23,818 nt of DNA from Firm-04 sp946413695 (GCA_946413695.1 CAMKLV010000058.1:1-23818); one strand, 5' to 3'; positions 17,501-23,342 are shown, counted from the first letter of the stretch. Program-made: numbers and translations. Notes: generated by a model from the sequence alone, not told the origin.

Positions 17501-20500
17501 AGATTGTAATTGCCGTCAACAATCAGCGTACCGTTGTTGATCTCGATTCTGCCGGCGGTGTGGATCAGATTGCCGGTGATGTGCATGGTGTGACCGTTCA
17601 GGTCAAGCTGACCTGCGATCAGCTCATAATCGCCCTCAATCTCCTGATCCGCTGTCAGCGTTTCGCCGGCATGCTTGCCGCTCTCAAAGATCACGGGGCT
17701 GTCTGTCGTCCGCTCAATCTCATTGACCGGCAGTGAGCCCTTGACCTCAATGCCCTCTTCGCTCGTGTTGCTGAAAAAGACTTTGTCCAGTGCGCAGTCA
17801 TTCGACCGCATATCAATGACCTGTTTCCGGTCACCGTTGAAAATGAACTTGTTTGTGCCGCTCGACTTGAAATTTGCATTGATTGTGAAATCGCCGCCGA
17901 TGTAAACCGTACCTGCGCTGAATGACGCAAGCCGGCGATCACTGCTGGAGTTCAGGTAGGTAAAATCGCCTCTGCAGCGCAGCACGGCAGCAGGCTGATC
18001 CATCGTGACCGTCATCTGATAGCCGTAATCTCTGTAGAAGCTGCCGCAGTCCAGCGTACCGGTGTTGAAATAAACCGAATGCGCCGCATGCCGGAATTCG
18101 CCGTCAACTTTCAGCGTATACGATTTCAGATACAGATATGCACTTGTGCTGAAATTGCCCTTGATATGCACATCATGCTTCAGGTTGACGGTGCTGCTGT
18201 TCGAGAGGTTCACACTGCCGCCGAAGTCGCCGCGCACATCCAGATCCGAACCAAACGACATGATATAATCGCTGGTTATGCAGTTGTCGCCGGAAAGCGC
18301 ACCGGTGAATCCGACATTTTTGACGTTGAAGCGTGCTTCACCGAGCTCCAGATTACAGAAGCGCGAACTGGTGGATGCAAATGTGATGTCATGCGTATCG
18401 CCGTCCGTAAACACAACCTTGTGCGTACCGGATGCAGCAAAGCTGGTGCTGTTGCCGCTCTGCAGGAAATCTCCGTTGACCGTCATGACGCCCGCCGTCA
18501 GGAACGTGCTGTGGCTTCTTGAGGCATAGGTCTCAAAATTCTTGCCGACGGTTACCTTGTCATCTGCATTTGTCATGATCAGCGTACCGCTGCTGGCGCC
18601 GTCATAGGTCAGGGTGCCGTTTGCGGTGTTCTTCGCTGCGATCTTATAATTGCCCTTGACATCCAGCGTGCCGCCGTTGACAAGCACTCTGCCGCTCGAC
18701 TGGATGAAATCGCCCTTGACCGTGAGCGTGTGGCCGTTCAGATCGAGGTTGCCGCCGACCATATACAGACTGTCGAGCACGGTATCCTCCTCAAGCGTAT
18801 AGCCGAGCTGACCGCCGCCCTCATATTTGACCGTGCAGCCTTCCGCGATCTCCGTCTCGACGATCAGCGGTGTGCCGACGATCAGGATGCCCTCTTTGCT
18901 GGTGTTGCTGAACACCGCATTGTTGATCAGGCTGTTCGTGTTCAGAATCTTAAGCGTCTGCTGTTTGGTGCCGTTCAGCTCCAGAACGCCCGCTGTGCCG
19001 ACCGAAACAGCCGCACGCTCGACCGTCAGATCACCGCCGACCGTCAGCCTGCCCTTGTTGACCGTGACCGAGTTATACTGACCGGCACTGAACGAAAGAC
19101 TGCCCTTGACATTCGTCTGTGCATCTGCATCGTTCAGTGTCAGCGTTCCGTCATTATTTCCGGCGGTCAGATTGCCGCCGACATTCAGGATGCCGCCGAA
19201 GTTGAGCGATCTGTTGACTGTAAAATCGCCGTCAACGGTAAGCGTATAGCCTTTCGGGATCATATTCTGAATCGCCGATGAGTTATGCAGCGATGTTGCA
19301 GCATTGCCCTTGATGTGCATATCCTGTGCCAGTATATAATTATAGCTGAAGAGCACATTGCCGCCGAATGCCGCGGGAACAGCAGCGCCTCTGTCAAGCG
19401 TCACGCTGCCGCTTTCCATCGTGCAGCCTTCGCCGGAGAGCGTGCCGGTGACATGGCAGTTGGTGCAGGCGGTCAGCGTCTCACTGCCGAGCGCAAGATC
19501 TGCAAAATAGAATGCTGCGTTCTCGCCGGTGATGCTGTGCGAAGTTTCGCCGGTCAGTACGGTCTTGTGCGTGCCGCTTGTCCGGAACTCACTGCACTTG
19601 GCTCTGTTGATCGAAAGATCGCCCTTGACCGTCATGGTACCGGCGGTGATCTCCGTCTGTGCGCGCTTGATGCGGACGATCAGATCGCCGTCGATATTGA
19701 GCGCATCGTTCTCGTCTGTCATGATGATCGAGCCCTCGCTGCCCTGATCATAGACAACGGGCTCTGTATTGAGCTTCGGGCACGCCATCAGGTAATCGCC
19801 TTTGACATGGAGCGTGCCGCCGTGCAGATTGACCGCACCGCCCGCGTGGATCAGGTTTCCGCCGACTGTCAGCGTGTGACCGTTCAGATCGAGCTCGCCG
19901 GAGGAAAGCATATAGTCGCCTTCGATCTCCTGATCCGCGGTCAGCTTCCGGCTGCATTCGCCGCCGATGCCGATATGGAGCTGCGCGAGATTGCCGGTGA
20001 ACCTTTCAGCCGGAATCGGATAATCCGAATAGACGCCCTCCTCGGAGCTGTTGCGGATTTCCAGCGTGCTGAATCTGCCCTCGGACATCGTCACCTTCTG
20101 CGCATCCGCGCCGTTCAGGATGACGGTCACATCTGAAGCCGGACTGAACGCGCTCGTCTGGGAGACAAAATCACCCTTGACGGCGATCACGCCCTCCTTC
20201 ATGGAATAGGAAGACATGGTGCCGGATTTGTGGGTGAAGTTGCCGTTGACCGTCAGGCGACTGTTCGCATTCTGCATATGCACTGTGACGCCGTAGTAGC
20301 CGTCCGCGATCGTGAAATCCTCGCAGGTCAGCGAGCCCTTGTCGATCGTCAGCGTTGCACCGTTCGTCATCTCCACATTGCCGTGAACCGTCAGGTTGCT
20401 GTTCTGTTCCGGCAGTACCAGCGATGAATTTCTGCCGGAAATTGTCAGATTGCCGACCTCTCTCGGCACTGTGATCGTCTCGGTGGTGCCCGAGATCACC

Positions 20501-20775
20501 AGATCCTCGTATTCGACTGCGGGTTCTTCTTCGGCAGTCTCCTCCGGCTCCGCCGCATCCTGCTCCGGTGCGGGCTGCGCCTCTGTCTCTGCCTGCTGTG
20601 CTGCTTCCGCAGTATTATCTGCATCCGCATTTTCTGCATCCGCAGCCGCACTGATCTCCTCCGCCGAAACCGTCAGCGGAAGGCGCAGGAACGGTTCTGC
20701 ATTCTGGATGAACACCTCACCCAGCATAAATACAGAGAGCGCACAGCTGATAATTTTATTCGTAATGTTACGCAT
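5554..20775 (-). CDS. Giant secreted RHS/YD-repeat polymorphic toxin (5073 residues)
   Basis: This is a WapA/teneurin-like surface toxin, more than twice the length of Bacillus WapA. Order: signal peptide (1-37, cleavage near VSA-EE); Ala/Glu-rich linker (38-90); a half unit and four ~382-residue beta-rich super-repeats (about 90-1800); Fn3/Ig-like array (1807-2790); PKD (2791-2877); carboxypeptidase-regulatory-like domain (2878-2967); Gly-rich hinge (3020-3042); uncharacterised beta region (3043-3348); RHS shell (3349-4625); hydrophobic segment (4626-4776); Hint domain (4777-4914); toxin tip (4915-5073). Export by Sec, display at the surface and delivery of the tip into competitors is the expected mode for the family. 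No LPXTG or cell-wall-binding motif was seen. AGAGGT lies 6 bases before the ATG, and AAGGAG further upstream overlaps the preceding gene. It is cotranscribed with the YD-stub gene (11-base gap) and the immunity gene. Confidence 0.93.
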   Translation of the reverse strand: MRNITNKIISCALSVFMLGEVFIQNAEPFLRLPLTVSAEEISAAADAENADADNTAEAAQQAETEAQPAPEQDAAEPEETAEEEPAVEYEDLVISGTTETITVPREVGNLTISGRNSSLVLPEQNSNLTVHGNVEMTNGATLTIDKGSLTCEDFTIADGYYGVTVHMQNANSRLTVNGNFTHKSGTMSSYSMKEGVIAVKGDFVSQTSAFSPASDVTVILNGADAQKVTMSEGRFSTLEIRNSSEEGVYSDYPIPAERFTGNLAQLHIGIGGECSRKLTADQEIEGDYMLSSGELDLNGHTLTVGGNLIHAGGAVNLHGGTLHVKGDYLMACPKLNTEPVVYDQGSEGSIIMTDENDALNIDGDLIVRIKRAQTEITAGTMTVKGDLSINRAKCSEFRTSGTHKTVLTGETSHSITGENAAFYFADLALGSETLTACTNCHVTGTLSGEGCTMESGSVTLDRGAAVPAAFGGNVLFSYNYILAQDMHIKGNAATSLHNSSAIQNMIPKGYTLTVDGDFTVNRSLNFGGILNVGGNLTAGNNDGTLTLNDADAQTNVKGSLSFSAGQYNSVTVNKGRLTVGGDLTVERAAVSVGTAGVLELNGTKQQTLKILNTNSLINNAVFSNTSKEGILIVGTPLIVETEIAEGCTVKYEGGGQLGYTLEEDTVLDSLYMVGGNLDLNGHTLTVKGDFIQSSGRVLVNGGTLDVKGNYKIAAKNTANGTLTYDGASSGTLIMTNADDKVTVGKNFETYASRSHSTFLTAGVMTVNGDFLQSGNSTSFAASGTHKVVFTDGDTHDITFASTSSRFCNLELGEARFNVKNVGFTGALSGDNCITSDYIMSFGSDLDVRGDFGGSVNLSNSSTVNLKHDVHIKGNFSTSAYLYLKSYTLKVDGEFRHAAHSVYFNTGTLDCGSFYRDYGYQMTVTMDQPAAVLRCRGDFTYLNSSSDRRLASFSAGTVYIGGDFTINANFKSSGTNKFIFNGDRKQVIDMRSNDCALDKVFFSNTSEEGIEVKGSLPVNEIERTTDSPVIFESGKHAGETLTADQEIEGDYELIAGQLDLNGHTMHITGNLIHTAGRIEINNGTLIVDGNYNLASGVQNGETVSYTGVSRGLLAMDNAKDSVQIGGDFIVNAANSHEALLTAGVMTIKGNFKNVSSDRAFTMGGSHKVVFTGDTEHEISTVRYANIRFRNVDFGSETVRADNYVQVAGVLSGDHNTTIGIGGNAEEQSVRLLNTASVAEGYIGNIRYVGSTVILKQDMHIAGDLYMYGLDLDQYTLTVDGSFYPTSTTVNIKKGKLIVKGDFIRTYDYALLYMQFPEGEIIVNGNFSFNNNTSSYRNSLTAGKITVGGDFSVNNAYFCPTGTHQVVFNGNQKQTIHFATAESGLNKAVFSNTSEEGIVIEGALNVNEIENTTDCKVTCSDGVMGSKLTGDMEISGDCYMIGGNFDLNGYTLKVGGSLIQAGGKITVNGGSLEVGRDYLLASKKVSGENVTYDAASSGMLIMTNPEDRVHVKGSFVSRTNQSHRDSLTDGVMTVEGDYELLSSNFAMTGNHTMVFSGTEPQVIRSGCTFQNVVFENTGSTKLNRICNVNGTLTDKTQRVTGTATQYVYLQNPQQIQGGVFSGYVVLPNTTIPHELKEDLTLGGMTLAGTLYLRTYKLTVKSFTLTGTLNMNAGTLETADDFSFSSKSTVIMQDPAAKLWVGGDLLMSSGTSTAGNLTAGQIEVKGDLIQSGTGSFITSKDCVVILSGTGSYYGRSIVQSIRLKNADSRFAFVQFSRPLSEYRFYRNDKPVAVDDENRDFFDDFKVEYSDTEAPSKVTGLKTVGASTTTISLIWEPSTDDVAVFGYEVYRNQEKIFTTSETSFTDSALSPETAYSYEVIAFDACRNFSEASGSVIGKTLADTTAPAVPKDLRVLGRSATAVKLAWNAARDNLKTVGYRIYSGETLAADVTDGLSTKISDLESGRTYTFTVRAYDLAGNESEAGESVSVTPQIPQVESISPKDRSDLGGTQSDLTFAFTNLGGRDVVSVQMDYKAAGEDDDAYQPVSGSLRSITITPTLIYHRYRWSTKGLHGDYFLRITLTDEDGTSSTHVTEYLIDASAPEAPKNLLALPQNGTVDLQWDPSASANCGGYFVFRAAPGSDEFVKIAKIDSAVNVRYVDKDVTAGETYRYQVSAVSKYDIEGEPCKAVSVEVTADELAPDVTAVTPEKSRINGTQTFRVKAEDNLGVTRIVLSWHNEEDADELWNELPETAVQDGSCEVKWDTAALPDGAYRIRAYAYDAKGNKSAHFDKLYEIDNSGPEQVVVDTGTTTAAASFISLRWTDIEEPNFGCYAVEQLEADGSYKEVGRTADTAGMHIEGLLAETEYTFRVVAYDDLGNRGTYSEPVTLKTTADTFAPGISAFYPAGSSFNEKIDLSVTAADNIAVEALTLRYATETGENKIWKDLTTLTADAPRAKYEFKYSFDVTALTEGMVYVEAVAHDTAGLASEPVIAEYRIDRTAPAAITDLNADGKNGNVHLTWTVSDNDIKGFEIFRAEDGKSQLRKIADCTTKDYYDITISFDTIYTYQIFAVDVAGNRSEASNTAIVQAIPDTENPVVLGFVPATGSTVGANPNISVVVRDNNRLANVTVYYQEAGDKSGLWQEIGSCKLDSNYQSASFRWDTADLKDGDYRMKAVATDMSGNVSDPEAASFAEFKLTATAPDAPVLELTQENWQLRLAWTANKNKDFYGYKLFRKTDADKDYTWINQNDSVSESYIDTDVEPGTVYEYMVAIYDQWGNHTESNVMRGFAYDKDTVGPKVSLPENMQVLTGAEVLFDGTDTTDNVRASEFYWEFGDGETGVGSRIFHKFAKAGTYTVYLTAKDAAGNSGRGKTVVTVLDPSKYGSVELTAVDQDNNPLKFAYVFLRAKEGGKDTETALKTNSEGKVLISRPLGDYEISVYKQGYLPQKESIRINEVSVTKQLRITVNSGELVTGSLTVHRMSLEEMIEAGVDFNDPANSHSFRYDIELTFAQEPIPTVIQYISSGGGGGGGGFGGGGGWGGGGGGGGSCTLSDGSHVQVQTIVLETDEEEEVPPILAYVRTSESISFLKDMYAVDLGVLNNATSDFTIVNSKARLELPHGLSLASTTKHNNNLTQYMGDIPGKQQATASWTVRGDKKGEYDVSADFSGTLMPFNAPVYASFKTEHPFTVTVGSGLHLYIYPEEIGYIGENYYIQYALVNEGNDTIYQLETSFPQAREPEQKSKVIVIDPEGFKEMHKEEIPGYVLTDVPNKCQIVPVIYGKQRLNIGMFFPGDAIYGTYVTTFHGEGDKSKVRYRLIDHLVKGLEDTDIQVTVSPIPSHITRYNVQLEIVPNMWGDPVDMTTGAFTDEAEALVVQGAASPLAFDLHYNSLAAGACGSVGYGWSHDYETYLEPKGSVVDVHWDSTHYASFLSRSAMEDEVYGNVLPTGMVQLDSMDRGGYREYLPISGGMEGFILCRELDNTFTLEKPDGSKVYFDADGRMTQIKSDKGQTVSLSRAGNATTVTEDVSGASITFITNDAGLVTTVRDAGGRTAVLAYDEGRLISVTNAAGDKVNYAYDEQGRLTSAAVEGEKTPYVINEYDESNRVTKQYDGVGNASVYSFTEDEDFNTVGVCTDREGSTVRFVSDSTGRTTSITDQNGHKTSYVYDTRGNLLAETNAKGDTRRFTYDADNNLTKLYDYEGNVTEMLYDTKGNITEVYGPDGEQSSYTYNGANLLTETIENTGIRRTYTYNADGQRLTESVTGLGVTYYDYENGRMTGVTDFLKNKQTIVYDEYGNVHSETDAAGSETVYTYDAIGRVISMTNADGTTSYTYDARGNQTSVTDPSGGTTTFIYNGNNKIVKSIDAAGAETVFTYDKEDRLVKTLFADGTTEENTYDGVGNIIRSVSSGSAVTEYTYDKVDQVIEQRVISGDEVRKTAFSYLANGKLSDTVYPDGSTEHCEYDLAGRLISVTTGTGSKTVMTYDKAGNLLTSADALGNETSYAYDEFGRVTKMTDPNGNVTTYDAYDANGNCLRTTLPNGLVVTHSYDKLGRLVKSVTGDIAVLYGYDAAGRVTSYTDAEGHVFTMQYDANGNTVSVTDADGNKIQQNTYDERNQLIKTADVLGVETEYTYNNVGQLMKTVENLNTTREKTTSFSYDKAGRMLSSKDAEGGTASYEYDGFGSVAVMVDPNGGRTQYTYDSMGRTLSVLNAIGSKNTYSYNADGLLETAVNARGQETTYTYLKNGWLESFTDSLGTVSYTYDANGNVLTVTDKNGTVTREYNAMNQVTRYTDFRGQTVEYAYDQLGNLITLTYPGGRIVKYSYYKDGSVKSVTDWENRTTSYEYDNNGRLTKTARPDGSVETRGYDKAGRLIRQEDVNGDIIINVCDYSYDEAGNITSVSMSNGTEFSSLTNAEMEYDAANRLIKYNGEAVRYDADGNMIYGPVNGVMSELTYDCRNRLLSAGGVTYSYDAENNRISMTNGDSTTYFAYDTVAQISRVLTAETDGKTVYYVYGTGLVSQEDDENLLYYHFNNLGSTQALTTIDGEIADTFEYGPYGELTSQNKYGIMFLYNGEYGVATDANGLYYMRARYYNPEIKRFINQDVIIGEIANTPSMNRYAYVQGNPISYVDPFGLSPGLGWKFWGHLALNLLGMLTLIPTPVTFAIGAIANLANGIWYAAEGDYYSAVSCAVSILGGGFKLLDVAGQAGKLSGAMCTLHQVLKYTSAAGDIALGAYDMYRVGKKVYDKASKGELTFGDILSAGFQVGMDSMQIAGGINTLGNKVRYCFVAGTPVETEDGQKPIEEIEAGDQVLSQDPVTGDVAYKTVLETSVNESTELVHIFVGENESEIVTTPPHPFYVAQFGWTAAVNLRAGDVLVLSNGEYVVVERVQHEILESPVKVYNFEVEDYHTYFVGDEPVLVHNGTGQGCGVPASDSLPEGYVSRPGDVDYTGEIPEKSWRLTEHGDGAHLVERANVKGRADLSAFDQASTPRFYPYGTPESAGQAHLRLHESTKGQGIHLQGGNPNMSDATLLAKYHDAYHNPSLAGIRGDLRNPSGTTVIATNVTPGQAYDALMEWFKKQKG
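5557..6033 (-). other. C-terminal toxin tip of the RHS protein (unrecognised type)
   Basis: Residues 4915-5073 follow the Hint domain's VHNG end. The candidate active residues cluster in the last 80: AHLRLHEST (H4996, R4998, H5000), KYHDAYH (H5027, H5031) and GIRGDLR (R5039, D5041, R5043), then NVTPGQAYDALMEWF. Several His, Arg and Asp residues would suit a nuclease, but this is a guess; I recognise no named toxin fold. TTA codons appear here (5584, 5779, 5785) but nowhere in the preceding ~3260 codons. Confidence 0.7.
6034..6447 (-). other. Hint (intein-like) autoprocessing domain
   Basis: Residues 4777-4914 start with CFVAGTPVETEDG, the nucleophilic Cys of Hint domains. They contain TTPPHPFYV (the TxxH-type block) and close with VYNFEVEDYHTYFV and a terminal VHN-G. 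Pretoxin-Hint domains sit directly before the tip in many polymorphic toxins and are thought to release it by self-cleavage. The catalytic Cys, block-B His and terminal His-Asn are all present, so it should be active. Confidence 0.9.
6448..6900 (-). other. Hydrophobic helical segment between RHS core and Hint domain
   Basis: Residues 4626-4776 contain at least two long apolar stretches, in ALNLLGMLTLIPTPVTFAIG and the following IANLANG and AVSCAVSILGGG parts, then amphipathic helices. Such segments in RHS toxins may sit inside the shell or help the tip cross a membrane. This is inference from composition only. Confidence 0.55.
6901..10731 (-). other. RHS shell: about 45 YD repeats and RHS core
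   Basis: Residues 3349-4625 begin with WGDPVDMTTGAF, the usual entry motif before YD repeats. They run through roughly 45 repeats of the form YTYDxxGRL and end in the RHS-associated core (YMRARYYNPEIKRFINQD, NRYAYVQGNPISYVDPFGL). In known structures this region folds into a hollow shell that encloses the toxin tip; DPFGL matches the DPxGL end of the core. Confidence 0.93.
11650..11718 (-). other. 23-residue glycine-rich hinge
   Basis: Residues 3020-3042 are 21 Gly interrupted by one Phe (after eight Gly) and one Trp (five Gly later), followed by Ser-Cys. At DNA level it is a GCC/GCG trinucleotide-like tract. It separates the Fn3/PKD stalk from the region leading to the RHS shell. Confidence 0.9.
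11875..15357 (-). other. Fn3/Ig-like array, PKD and carboxypeptidase-regulatory-like domains
   Basis: Residues 1807-2790 hold repeated Fn3-like modules (APSKVTGL, SLIWEPSTDD, ETAYSYEVIAFD and similar) alternating with Ig-like modules that end in DAKGN or DMSGN boxes. Residues 2791-2877 are a PKD domain (YWEFGDGETG, HKFAKAGTYTVYLTAKD). Residues 2878-2967 resemble a carboxypeptidase-regulatory domain (LPQKESIRI). Together they look like a stalk that carries the shell away from the cell. Confidence 0.85.
15376..19944 (-). repeat. Four tandem ~382-residue beta-rich super-repeats
   Basis: The marker DLNGHT/DLNGYT occurs at residues 296, 678, 1058 and 1444, giving periods of 382, 380 and 386 residues. 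Units are 278-659, 660-1039, 1040-1425 and 1426-about 1800. Each carries the same inner order: LTADQEIEGDY, LDLNGHTL, GGTLxVKGDY, SGxLIMTN, LTAGVMTVKGDF, GTHKVVFTG, then a second half with NTSEEGI. Residues 90-277 resemble the second half alone. Short G-rich strands suggest a beta-helix or adhesin-like rod. Confidence 0.85.
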
Positions 20776-20786
20776 GAAACTACCTC

Positions 20787-23213
20787 TTACTCCTTTGTGA
20801 TACCGTTCGTTGTCTTTTTCACTTCTGTGATATTGCCGTTTGCATCATAGGTGTATTCCATATAATTCTTCTCATCGTAGATGACCTTGGTCAGACGTCC
20901 CAGCTTATCGTATTCGTATTTCGCCTGTGTATAAGCCGGCGTGGTTCTGGTCGAAACCGTTGTGACCGGCTCCGGATCCGTGGTCACCGGTGCGGTTGTC
21001 GGGACAGTTGTTGTGGTTGTGACAGCCTCCGTTGTATCCGTTGTCGGTTCGGTGGTTGGGATATCCGTTTCCGGCGCGGTTGTAACCGGCTTTGTTGTGA
21101 CTGCCGGTGTGGTGGAGGTGGTCGCTGCGGGCTTTGTAAAGCCGAGCGCTGCCATATCCGGACTGTCGCCGAGCACGTTCAGCGACTCCGAGGTGATCTC
21201 GATCTCCTGCGCGAAGATTCTGCCGCGCAGCGTGCCGGAACCGTTCAGCGTGACCTTGCCGTTCGGCGCAAAGATGATGCCCGTCCAGTCGATCATCTCG
21301 CTGATGTTCAGCGTCACATTGCCGGAGCGCGAAACAATCAGCGCATCGGAATCGCTGCCGCCTTTCAGCGCATCCGCCGTGACCGTGAGGTCGCCCTCTG
21401 CGATCAGCGCAGAATCCAGCGTCAGGACACCGGCATTCGCAGCCGCACCTTTATAGGAATAGGTCTCCGCGTATTCGCCGTCATCATTTTTGAGCGAGAT
21501 GCTGTCCGAAAGGAATCCGCTGATATCGGTCACGCTCTCTGCAAGCGCGACAGGGAACCGCGCCTCCTGCAGGCTCCGGACAGTACCCTTCTTCCAGATG
21601 CCGCTCTGCTGTGTATTCAGCGAGCGGATCTCCGGCTGTAAATTGTAGCTGTAGGTATTGATATAGACATATGCCGCCGAATTCAGCGCCTGCTCATTGA
21701 TGCCCTCCGGCGCGAACAGGAAGCCGCGCAGCGTGCCGATGTCGCTTTCGGTCAGCACCATCGAACCGGTCTGCGAAAGGAAGCAGCCCTGCAGCATGTC
21801 GATCTCGGAATTGACAACAGAGATCGGCTTTTCCGCATAGAACACCGGCAGATTGCCGTAAGTCTCCGTGTTGATATCGTGCATATCCTCAAAGGCGATT
21901 GTTCCGCACGTTGCAAAGAGCGTGTTCTCTGCGCGGAACGCAGAACCTTCGCTGTCTCTGCCCGCGCCGCGCAGCACGATATGGTTCAGCGAGAGCACAC
22001 GGCTGTCTTTCAGGTCAAAATCCTTTGCCGTATAAAGGATCACCGTGCCGTGATCTGCAAGGATCGTTGCATTGTCCGCGGAGAATCCCTCGCTGCCCGT
22101 ACCGAGCAGAATCTGACCGCCGTTGAGGTAAACGCATTCCAGCGACGGGAAGTCACCGGCAAGATTCAGATTGCCCCATGTCGGCATATAGATGTATTTC
22201 AGGTTCGGATAGGATCCGTGAAGCTGTGCGCCGCCCCAGTTGTTGAAGCGGATCTCCTCGAGATTTTCATAATTGCCGTCCAGCGCAAAATTGCCGCCGG
22301 AGACGATCATGCTCTGTGCATCCGCAGCCTCCGCCGGATTGACTGTTTCTCTGCCGCTGTCAGCATCAATCATCACCAGATTTTCCGAATCCCGGCAGAT
22401 ATCAAAAACCGGACTCTCGTTCCGGATTGTTTTGATGTAATCCGGAATGTCATCTGCGGAAAGATGATTGCCGAACACATCCTCCGGCAGACGGTCGGCG
22501 TTTTTCCAGCCCTCCGCCGCAGATGCGCCGTCAACCGGCAGAAACGCGCTCGCCGCGCCGAGTGCTGCGAGATCCTTTTCCGGCAGCGCACCGTTCTCAT
22601 AAAGGAACGGGAGCACCTGCTGCCACTCCTCCGGACGGTTGTAGACATCCGCCATGAACGCCGCACCGAATGCGCCGGATTTGTAATCCGTTGTTTCCGG
22701 CTGACCGCCCTCGGGGGTATTGTTCCGGCGAATCTGTACGGTCAGCTCGTTCTCACCGATCACCGGCTGATCGACCGTCCGGTTCTGATCGGTGATGCTG
22801 TCGGTGTAAAGCGGTTCGCTGTTTGCGGTTGCGGCGCTGAACACCTCGCTGAACACCTGATTGACTGCAAGCGGCTTTGCATCCTCTGTCAGCCTGCCGA
22901 AGCTGAGCGTGCCCTTTCCGGACTGCACCTTTCCGCCGAGCACCAGATTTCCGGTGATCTCGGTCTCGCCTGTTCCGAATGCAGCACCGCCCGCCGACCG
23001 GACATCGCCGTCCGCACGGAGCATCTCCGCATTGCTTTTGAGTGCTTCTTCGCCGGTGTCAAACGCATACAGCGTGTAATCCCACGGGTTCGAGCTCGGT
23101 GCGCCGATCGTTCTTGCTGCCATAACAACAGCCGAAACAACCGCCGCCGAAGTCCCGACCGCAGCGAGCGCTGTCACCAGCGGCTTTTGCAGCTTCTTTT
23201 TCAGCGGTTTCAT
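20787..23213 (-). CDS. Secreted beta-rich surface protein ending in two YD repeats
   Basis: Of 808 residues, the first 33 form a basic start and an Ala/Val-rich hydrophobic stretch, a signal peptide or signal anchor. Three ~21-residue leucine-rich-like units (GNYENLEEIRF, GSYPNLKYIYM, GDFPSLECVYL) begin at 313. A beta-rich part near 640-680 (GIIFAPNGKVTLNGSGTLRG) resembles polymer-forming surface proteins. Residues 693-763 are a Thr/Pro/Val-rich linker. The end (766-800) is only two YD repeats, YEYDKLGRL and YTYDANGNI, without RHS core or toxin. AAAGGAG lies about 6 bases before the ATG. The stop codon is 11 bases before the giant RHS gene, so the two are expressed together; this protein may anchor, cap or present the RHS toxin, which is inference. 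No named family recognised for the main body. Confidence 0.85.
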   Translation of the reverse strand: MKPLKKKLQKPLVTALAAVGTSAAVVSAVVMAARTIGAPSSNPWDYTLYAFDTGEEALKSNAEMLRADGDVRSAGGAAFGTGETEITGNLVLGGKVQSGKGTLSFGRLTEDAKPLAVNQVFSEVFSAATANSEPLYTDSITDQNRTVDQPVIGENELTVQIRRNNTPEGGQPETTDYKSGAFGAAFMADVYNRPEEWQQVLPFLYENGALPEKDLAALGAASAFLPVDGASAAEGWKNADRLPEDVFGNHLSADDIPDYIKTIRNESPVFDICRDSENLVMIDADSGRETVNPAEAADAQSMIVSGGNFALDGNYENLEEIRFNNWGGAQLHGSYPNLKYIYMPTWGNLNLAGDFPSLECVYLNGGQILLGTGSEGFSADNATILADHGTVILYTAKDFDLKDSRVLSLNHIVLRGAGRDSEGSAFRAENTLFATCGTIAFEDMHDINTETYGNLPVFYAEKPISVVNSEIDMLQGCFLSQTGSMVLTESDIGTLRGFLFAPEGINEQALNSAAYVYINTYSYNLQPEIRSLNTQQSGIWKKGTVRSLQEARFPVALAESVTDISGFLSDSISLKNDDGEYAETYSYKGAAANAGVLTLDSALIAEGDLTVTADALKGGSDSDALIVSRSGNVTLNISEMIDWTGIIFAPNGKVTLNGSGTLRGRIFAQEIEITSESLNVLGDSPDMAALGFTKPAATTSTTPAVTTKPVTTAPETDIPTTEPTTDTTEAVTTTTTVPTTAPVTTDPEPVTTVSTRTTPAYTQAKYEYDKLGRLTKVIYDEKNYMEYTYDANGNITEVKKTTNGITKE
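20814..20918 (-). other. Two-repeat YD stub at the C terminus of the upstream protein
   Basis: Residues 766-800 hold YEYDKLGRLTK and YTYDANGNITE, good matches to the repeats of the downstream giant, but two repeats are too few to build an RHS shell. The stub is joined by a Thr-rich linker. Confidence 0.85.
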
Positions 23214-23260
23214 ACCATTCTCCTTTCTGCATCTGCATATGCAATTCTGTGTGTCATCAT
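23210..23260 (-). CDS. Possible 16-codon upstream ORF overlapping the next start
   Basis: On the minus strand AAGGAGGAG (23272-23280) is followed after 11 bases by ATG-ATG and 14 more codons (MMTHRIAYADAERRMV). Its TGA overlaps the ATG of the 808-residue gene (ATGA). The Shine-Dalgarno is the strongest in the operon but the spacing is long. It could be a leader peptide that couples translation; coding is unproven. Confidence 0.4.
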   Translation of the reverse strand: MMTHRIAYADAERRMV

Positions 23261-23342
23261 TCTCAATCCGACTCCTCCTTCAATGCTGTATATCTTACAA
23301 TTATAAAGGCATACTGCGCGATTATAATATTACGCATTGTTA

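Noticed and set aside
15883..20136. Several plus-strand open frames of 130-380 codons
   Set aside because: Same cause as above: antisense shadows of the super-repeat region in the same register, with no recognisable motifs.
23059..23244. Minus-strand frame of 61 codons overlapping the start of the 808-residue gene
   Set aside because: Different frame, no ribosome site; the better supported small frame is 23210-23260.
21879..23306. Plus-strand open frame of 475 codons
   Set aside because: Antisense shadow of the 808-residue secreted protein, without promoter or ribosome site.
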